Assembly (NCBI GenBank): GCA_023424585.1
Contig: JAFADT010000900.1
Location: forward strand, 1 to 8,648
Direction of reading: 5' to 3'
Source of the DNA: Pseudomonadota bacterium
GTDB lineage: Bacteria; Myxococcota; Myxococcia; Myxococcales; Myxococcaceae
DNA: 8,648 bases
Part shown: positions 5,236-8,648 of the stretch, piece by piece
Layout of the letters: each line of letters opens with the position of its first letter
Position numbering within the stretch: position 1 is the stretch's first letter
Translations under genes and position numbers: made by a program
Notes under the pieces: generated by a model
What the model saw: the letters and a program-made list of their open reading frames with translations, nothing else
Database searches by the model: none
Told to the model about the DNA's origin: nothing

Positions 5236-6344
5236 GGTCCAAGAACGTGAAGCAACACGACGTGGTCGTGGTGGGCGGCGGCCCGGCCGGTCTCGCGGTG
5301 GCCATCACGGCGGCCCGGCGCGGGCTGGACACGGTGGTGGTGGAGCGCGCAGCCGCGCCCGTGGACAAGGCGTGCGGCGAGGGCCTCATGCCCTCCGGCC
5401 TCGCGGCGCTGGAGCGGCTGGGCGCGCTCGCGCACCTGGACCGGAGTGACAGCGCTCCCTTCGTGGGCATCCGCTACGTGCAGGAGGACGGCAGCGCGGC
5501 GGAGGGAATGCTGCCCGCGCCCGGTGGGCTGGGAGTCCGCAGGCTGGCCCTGTCTCATGCGCTGGCGACCCGCGCGCGAGAGGTGGGCGTGGACCTGCGC
5601 GAGCACACGCACGTCGTGTCACACGTGCGCACTCCGGACGGGGTGACGCTGGAGACGCCCGTGGGGCGCGTGTCCGCGCGCTTCCTGGTCGCGGCGGACG
5701 GCGTGAACTCACCGCTGCGCAGGGCCGAGGGCCTGGACGTGGAGCAGGCCATGCCCCGGCGTTACGGCCTGCGGCGCCACTTCCGGCGCGCGCCGTGGAC
5801 GCCCTACGTCGAGGTGCACTTCGCCTCCGGCGTCGAGGCCTACGTGACGCCCGCCGGAGCGGCGCGCGTGGGCATCGCGTTCCTCTGGGAGGACGGCGCC
5901 GCGGCGGGCCGCGTGAGCTTCGACGCGATGTTGGAGCGCTTCCCCCGGCTGGCGGAGAAGCTCACCGGCGTGGAGCCGGACTCCCAGCCGCGAGGCGCCG
6001 GCCCCCTGGCGCGCGGGGCCCGCACGCGCATCGCGGACCGCTTCGCCCTGGTGGGGGATGCCGCGGGCTACGTGGATGCGCTGACGGGCGAAGGCCTCAC
6101 GCTCGCCTTCGCCTGCGCCGAGTCCCTGGGCGCGCTGCTCCCGGACGCCCTGGCGAAGGGCGCGGGCCACGACACGCTGCTGCCCTACGAGCGCGCCTTC
6201 CAGCAGGTGTTCCGCAAGTACGCCTGGACGACGCGGGGGCTGCTGATGCTCGCGCGCCGCCCGCGCCTGCGCAGGCCCGTGGTGCGCCTGCTGGGCCGCG
6301 CCCCCTGGCTGTTCGAGCGCATCCTCGCCGCCGTGGTGACGTGA
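5232..6344 (+). CDS. FAD-dependent oxidoreductase, geranylgeranyl reductase-like
   Basis: The 370-residue flavoprotein opens with the FAD-binding DVVVVGGGPAGLA (dinucleotide glycines at 15-20) and an acidic strand end at Glu39. It has CGEGLMPSG (48-56), a DG motif in VAADGVNS (153-160) and the second FAD motif GDAAGYVDALTGEG (275-288). CGEG and TGEG are typical of the geranylgeranyl reductase group within the p-hydroxybenzoate hydroxylase superfamily. By analogy with SrsC, it may hydroxylate the polyketide ring; by family resemblance it could instead reduce double bonds in an acyl or prenyl chain. The ATG at 5232 overlaps the upstream ORF stop. A GTG at 5247 preceded by GAGG is an alternative giving MKQHDVVVVGGG. 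The frame stays open to 4917, but that extension is repeat sequence with disruptive changes and is not included. Confidence 0.85.
   Translation: MRSKNVKQHDVVVVGGGPAGLAVAITAARRGLDTVVVERAAAPVDKACGEGLMPSGLAALERLGALAHLDRSDSAPFVGIRYVQEDGSAAEGMLPAPGGLGVRRLALSHALATRAREVGVDLREHTHVVSHVRTPDGVTLETPVGRVSARFLVAADGVNSPLRRAEGLDVEQAMPRRYGLRRHFRRAPWTPYVEVHFASGVEAYVTPAGAARVGIAFLWEDGAAAGRVSFDAMLERFPRLAEKLTGVEPDSQPRGAGPLARGARTRIADRFALVGDAAGYVDALTGEGLTLAFACAESLGALLPDALAKGAGHDTLLPYERAFQQVFRKYAWTTRGLLMLARRPRLRRPVVRLLGRAPWLFERILAAVVT
5234..5237 (+). promoter_or_regulatory. GAGG ribosome site supporting an alternative GTG start at 5247
   Basis: GAGG at 5234-5237 is 9 nt before the GTG at 5247, giving a flavoprotein five residues shorter that begins just before the FAD strand. 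The ATG at 5232 has no Shine-Dalgarno sequence but has the ATGA overlap. The two starts cannot be separated from sequence alone. Confidence 0.35.
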
Positions 6345-6383
6345 CCCGGAAAGCCTGGAGCCCTCGGAACCCGGGCGCAAAGC

Positions 6384-6416
6384 CGCACGGCGTGGCCCTT
6401 GTCCCATCGCCGTGCG
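6384..6416. terminator. Strong hairpin after the polyketide operon
   Basis: CGCACGGCG (6384-6392) pairs perfectly with CGCCGTGCG (6408-6416). TGG (6393-6395) pairs with CCA (6404-6406), leaving one bulged T (6407) and an 8-nt loop, for a 12-bp stem in total. It lies 39 nt after the flavoenzyme stop and ends 18 nt before the next ATG. No T-tract follows, so this may be a GC-type terminator of the operon or a leader structure of the downstream gene. The 90-nt gap shows no other feature apart from the ribosome site at 6419-6422. Confidence 0.45.
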
Positions 6417-6434
6417 CCGGAGACACTTGGCGCC

Positions 6435-6995
6435 ATGGCATCTGGCCCCTCGGCTTCGCGTCCCTGGTTCGCGTTCTCCCTCGACCTGGCCCCGGCCGCG
6501 GCGAGCCGGCACCTGCACGGCCTGCCCCCCGTGCCCGACTTCCCCGAGGGCGAGCTCGCCGAGGCCCTGGACGTGGACGTCGTCTACGACGTGCACGTGC
6601 CCAACTGGGGAGGCCGGGTCGCACGCCTGGTGGAAGCCCCCGGACACCGGCTGTCCGGGCGCCTGCGTCTCGTCGCCACCGAGTCCTGGCCCGTCCTGGC
6701 CCGCCTGGAGACCGCCCTCGCCTTCGCCACCGAGGAGCGCGCCGTGAAGGTTCGCACCGCCCAGGGCGCCGTGGTGGAAGCCCATGCCTTCACCCCCGCC
6801 GCCCGCGACACCTCCACGCAGGGGCCCGTCAGCGAGGCCTTCCTGATCACCCTCGCCGTCGCCGCCGAGCGCGCTCGCCTGCCGGCCGCCGTCGTCGAAA
6901 AACTCCAGGCCGAGGCCCGCATCGTCCACGCCGTCCAGCACGCGCGTCCCGACGGACACCGGCCTCCGCCCCCCTCCAAGTCCGGCATTAAGTGA
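6435..6995 (+). CDS. Gamma-glutamylcyclotransferase-like fold protein
   Basis: This 186-residue soluble protein resembles the gamma-glutamylcyclotransferase/AIG2 fold. WFAFSLDLAP (11-20) stands where families have FAYGSNL. NWGGRVARLVEAPGHRLSGRLRLV (57-80) matches the strand pattern 'G.a.iv...g..v.G.l..v'. LARLETALAF (88-97) carries Glu92 at the likely catalytic acid position, and PVSEAFLITLAVAAERARLP (131-150) resembles the C-terminal 'PS..Yl..i..GA...glp' helix. Family members cyclise gamma-glutamyl amines or peptides to 5-oxoproline. The replaced N-terminal loop makes substrate and activity uncertain. The ATG at 6435 is preceded by GGAG (6419-6422, 12 nt away). TTG at 6399 is in frame but lies inside the hairpin. 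The tail after 170 is Pro-rich and disordered. The gene stands alone between two hairpins. The fold call is moderate; the function is inferred. Confidence 0.6.
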   Translation: MASGPSASRPWFAFSLDLAPAAASRHLHGLPPVPDFPEGELAEALDVDVVYDVHVPNWGGRVARLVEAPGHRLSGRLRLVATESWPVLARLETALAFATEERAVKVRTAQGAVVEAHAFTPAARDTSTQGPVSEAFLITLAVAAERARLPAAVVEKLQAEARIVHAVQHARPDGHRPPPPSKSGIK

Positions 6996-7019
6996 CAACC
7001 GGGTCCAGCCAGACCGAAA

Positions 7020-7049
7020 AGCGCCCTGATCGCTGAGAAAAAGGGCGCT
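7020..7049. terminator. Hairpin with A-tract before its 5' arm
   Basis: AGCGCCC (7020-7026) pairs with GGGCGCT (7043-7049) around a 16-nt, A-rich loop, 25 nt after the stop at 6995. The 5' arm is preceded by AAA (7017-7019). On the minus strand the hairpin is therefore followed by a short T-run, which is the textbook form for leftward transcription; on the plus strand no T-run follows. It probably ends transcription of the upstream gene or insulates both sides. The octamer CAACCGGG occurs on each side, at 6996-7003 and 7056-7063. No promoter for the downstream nuclease could be identified in 7050-7146. Confidence 0.45.
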
Positions 7050-7146
7050 GGGACGCAACCGGGCATGGCGTGTCGCCGACGATGAAGAGGAGGGGCCCTC
7101 TCCCCGACAGTCGCCACCCCCCGCCGGCCCCGAGGACGCTCACCGC

Positions 7147-8604
7147 ATGTCGCCGCGAATCCCGACGCGAGTCTCCACCCCTCGCCCCACGCTCGCGAAT
7201 GCCGCGGTCCCCACCGCCGCGCCCGCGAACACCGCGGCGCCCGCCGGAGCGGAGGCCCCTGTCAGCGCGCCCGCCGCCAACGTCGTGGCGCCCTCGGGGG
7301 GCAGCTGGAAGCGCTCCGCCACCAAGGAGGTGGCCATCTCCGACCTCCAGGAGAAGTTCGGCTGGACGGATGAGAGCTGGCAGGGGCGCCTGCTGCACGC
7401 GGCGGATGAAGGCGCTGACGGGAGCCGGGCCTCGAACGGCCAGGTGTCCGCGGCGGAGCTGGAGTCGTACCTCTCCGCGCCCACGGACGCGCAGTTCCTG
7501 ACCTCGACGGCGCTCCAGCAGCAGCGCGCGGCGCTCGACGCGAAGCTCCAGGGGGGCGCGCAGTCCGCGAAGGTGGACAGCTTCGACAGCCCCTGGCAGC
7601 AGGCCGTGGCGAAGCGCGCGGACCTGCTGGGCGGCAACGGCGACGGGGAGCTCTCCGCGGACGAGCTGACGGCCTACATCAACGCGTCCAAGGCGAACCA
7701 GGCCAAGGGCACGGGCACGGCCGCGAACACGCAGTGGGTGCCGGACCAGCAGATGGCCGCCTTCCAGAGCCGCGTGGCGGAGGTGGCGGGCGAAGTGGAT
7801 CCGCTCCAGGGCGTGGGCGGGAGCGGCGCGACGCCCGGGCTGAACCTGGTGAAGGAGTACTCGCGCACGCTCATGGACTCGGACAAGAACGCGCCCACGT
7901 TCGTGAGCTACCTGCTGTCCGCGGCGGACGTGAAGGAGACGCCCGCGGACGTCAGCCGGCTCAACAGCACCTTCGTGCGCGATCCGGAGCTGAAGGGCGG
8001 CGTGGTGGACGCCGACTACAACGGCACCGGCTTCGACCGGGGGCACATGAAGCCGGCCGAGGACTCGCCCACGCAGGCGGCGATGAACGAGAGCCACTAC
8101 ATGAGCAACATCGCGCCCCAGTACGGCAACCACAACCAGCAGGTGTGGCGCACGCTGGAGCGCGGCGTGTCGGAGCTGGTGAAGGAGACCGGCGGCAAGG
8201 CCTACGTCGTCACGGGCAACCTGTACCTGGACGACAAGGGCAAGCCGCTGCCGCCCGAGTCCCTCCAGACGACGGGCTCGAAGGACAGCCGGCGCATCGC
8301 GGTCCCCACGCACAACTTCAAGACGGTGCTGCTGGAGCTGCCCAACGGCAACCTGTCCATGTTCGCGTACATGGTGCCGAACGTGAAGGATGGCCCGTCC
8401 AAGAAGGACGCCATCCTCCCGCTGCTGCAGCAGTCGCGCGTGCCGGTGGACCAGATTGAAGAGCTGCTGGGCCAGGACCTCTACGCGCAGTTGCCCAAGA
8501 GCGTGCAGGACAAGCTGGAGAAGGACACGTCCGCCGCGGGCGTCTTCCAGCAGCAGAGCCTCTACGAGTCCGCCACGCTGCTGCGCGCCCCGCCGTCCAC
8601 CTGA
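7147..8604 (+). CDS. DNA/RNA non-specific endonuclease with EF-hand-like motifs
   Basis: The protein has 485 residues. The C-terminal half is a beta-beta-alpha metal nuclease of the Serratia NucA/EndoG type: GFDRGHMKPAED (295-306) holds DRGH with catalytic His300. SNIAPQ (320-325) follows, then Asn330 and Glu338, whose spacing of 30 and 38 residues from the His equals that of His89, Asn119 and Glu127 in Serratia nuclease. Residues 1-52 are Ala/Pro-rich and probably disordered, with no hydrophobic signal peptide. Two EF-hand-like motifs follow: GSRASNGQVSAAELESYL (92-109), a degenerate loop, and GGNGDGELSADELTAYI (162-178), a better loop lacking an acidic first residue. They suggest calcium binding. 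GAGGA-like GAGGA (7132-7136) is 10 nt before the ATG. It should cut single- and double-stranded nucleic acid. Whether it is exported, a toxin or intracellular is not shown, and no immunity gene is visible. Confidence 0.9.
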   Translation: MSPRIPTRVSTPRPTLANAAVPTAAPANTAAPAGAEAPVSAPAANVVAPSGGSWKRSATKEVAISDLQEKFGWTDESWQGRLLHAADEGADGSRASNGQVSAAELESYLSAPTDAQFLTSTALQQQRAALDAKLQGGAQSAKVDSFDSPWQQAVAKRADLLGGNGDGELSADELTAYINASKANQAKGTGTAANTQWVPDQQMAAFQSRVAEVAGEVDPLQGVGGSGATPGLNLVKEYSRTLMDSDKNAPTFVSYLLSAADVKETPADVSRLNSTFVRDPELKGGVVDADYNGTGFDRGHMKPAEDSPTQAAMNESHYMSNIAPQYGNHNQQVWRTLERGVSELVKETGGKAYVVTGNLYLDDKGKPLPPESLQTTGSKDSRRIAVPTHNFKTVLLELPNGNLSMFAYMVPNVKDGPSKKDAILPLLQQSRVPVDQIEELLGQDLYAQLPKSVQDKLEKDTSAAGVFQQQSLYESATLLRAPPST

Positions 8605-8626
8605 AGCGGCGGCGCGGCGACCGGGC

Positions 8627-8648
8627 TCAGCGGCGCACGCGGTACTTG
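8627..8648 (-). CDS. Possible C-terminal end of a convergent gene
   Basis: On the minus strand from the window edge, the codons AAG TAC CGC GTG CGC CGC TGA give Lys-Tyr-Arg-Val-Arg-Arg-stop, with GC-ending codons throughout except AAG's G, as expected for this genome. The stop lies 22 nt from the nuclease stop, a plausible convergent arrangement. Six codons are too few to identify a family, and a chance open frame cannot be excluded. Confidence 0.3.

Noticed and set aside
5709..8313. Long minus-strand open frames (5709-7058 and 6988-8313) opposite the flavoenzyme and nuclease
   Set aside because: They are low-complexity shadows of well-supported plus-strand genes with no motifs of their own.

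Overview
The window is very GC-rich (roughly 70-75% by eye). Codons strongly favour G or C at the third position, genes overlap at stop/start junctions, and the lipid-type polyketide genes sit next to an EF-hand-like nuclease. This fits a delta-proteobacterial myxobacterium of the Myxococcus/Corallococcus kind. That placement is inferred from style and gene content, because no marker gene is present.

Left end (1-985): the first 26 codons of a LysR-type regulator run off the left edge on the minus strand. It is divergent from a complete short-chain dehydrogenase/reductase (SDR, 191-985). The 110-bp gap between them holds a TTCGA-N5-TCGAA palindrome that fits the LysR T-N11-A operator rule, and a sigma54-like motif.

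Centre (1240-6344): this is a compact lipid-polyketide operon. In order it encodes a type III polyketide synthase with a Cys-His-Asn triad, an isoprenylcysteine carboxyl methyltransferase (ICMT)-family membrane methyltransferase, a stand-alone acyl carrier protein, a fatty acyl-AMP ligase (FAAL) and a geranylgeranyl-reductase-like FAD oxidoreductase. The first four genes overlap by 7, 8 and 4 nt and are almost certainly co-transcribed and translationally coupled. The simplest model has three steps. The FAAL adenylates a fatty acid and loads it on the ACP. The type III synthase extends and cyclises the acyl chain with malonyl-CoA to an alkylpyrone or alkylresorcinol. The methyltransferase and flavoenzyme then tailor it, as in the Streptomyces srsABC and Bacillus bpsAB pathways but with a dedicated FAAL/ACP loading module. 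Between the FAAL and the flavoenzyme lie three 66-bp tandem repeats plus a fragment of a fourth. Their changes fall mostly at third codon positions of a frame (4933-5235) linked to both flanking genes by stop/start overlaps, so a small repetitive peptide is possible though unproven.

Right end (6435-8648): a protein resembling the gamma-glutamylcyclotransferase fold lies between two hairpins. It is followed by a DNA/RNA non-specific endonuclease (DRGH motif) that has a Pro/Ala-rich N-terminus, two EF-hand-like motifs and no obvious signal peptide. The last 22 bases may be the C-terminal end of a convergent minus-strand gene. Nothing ties these genes functionally to the polyketide operon.
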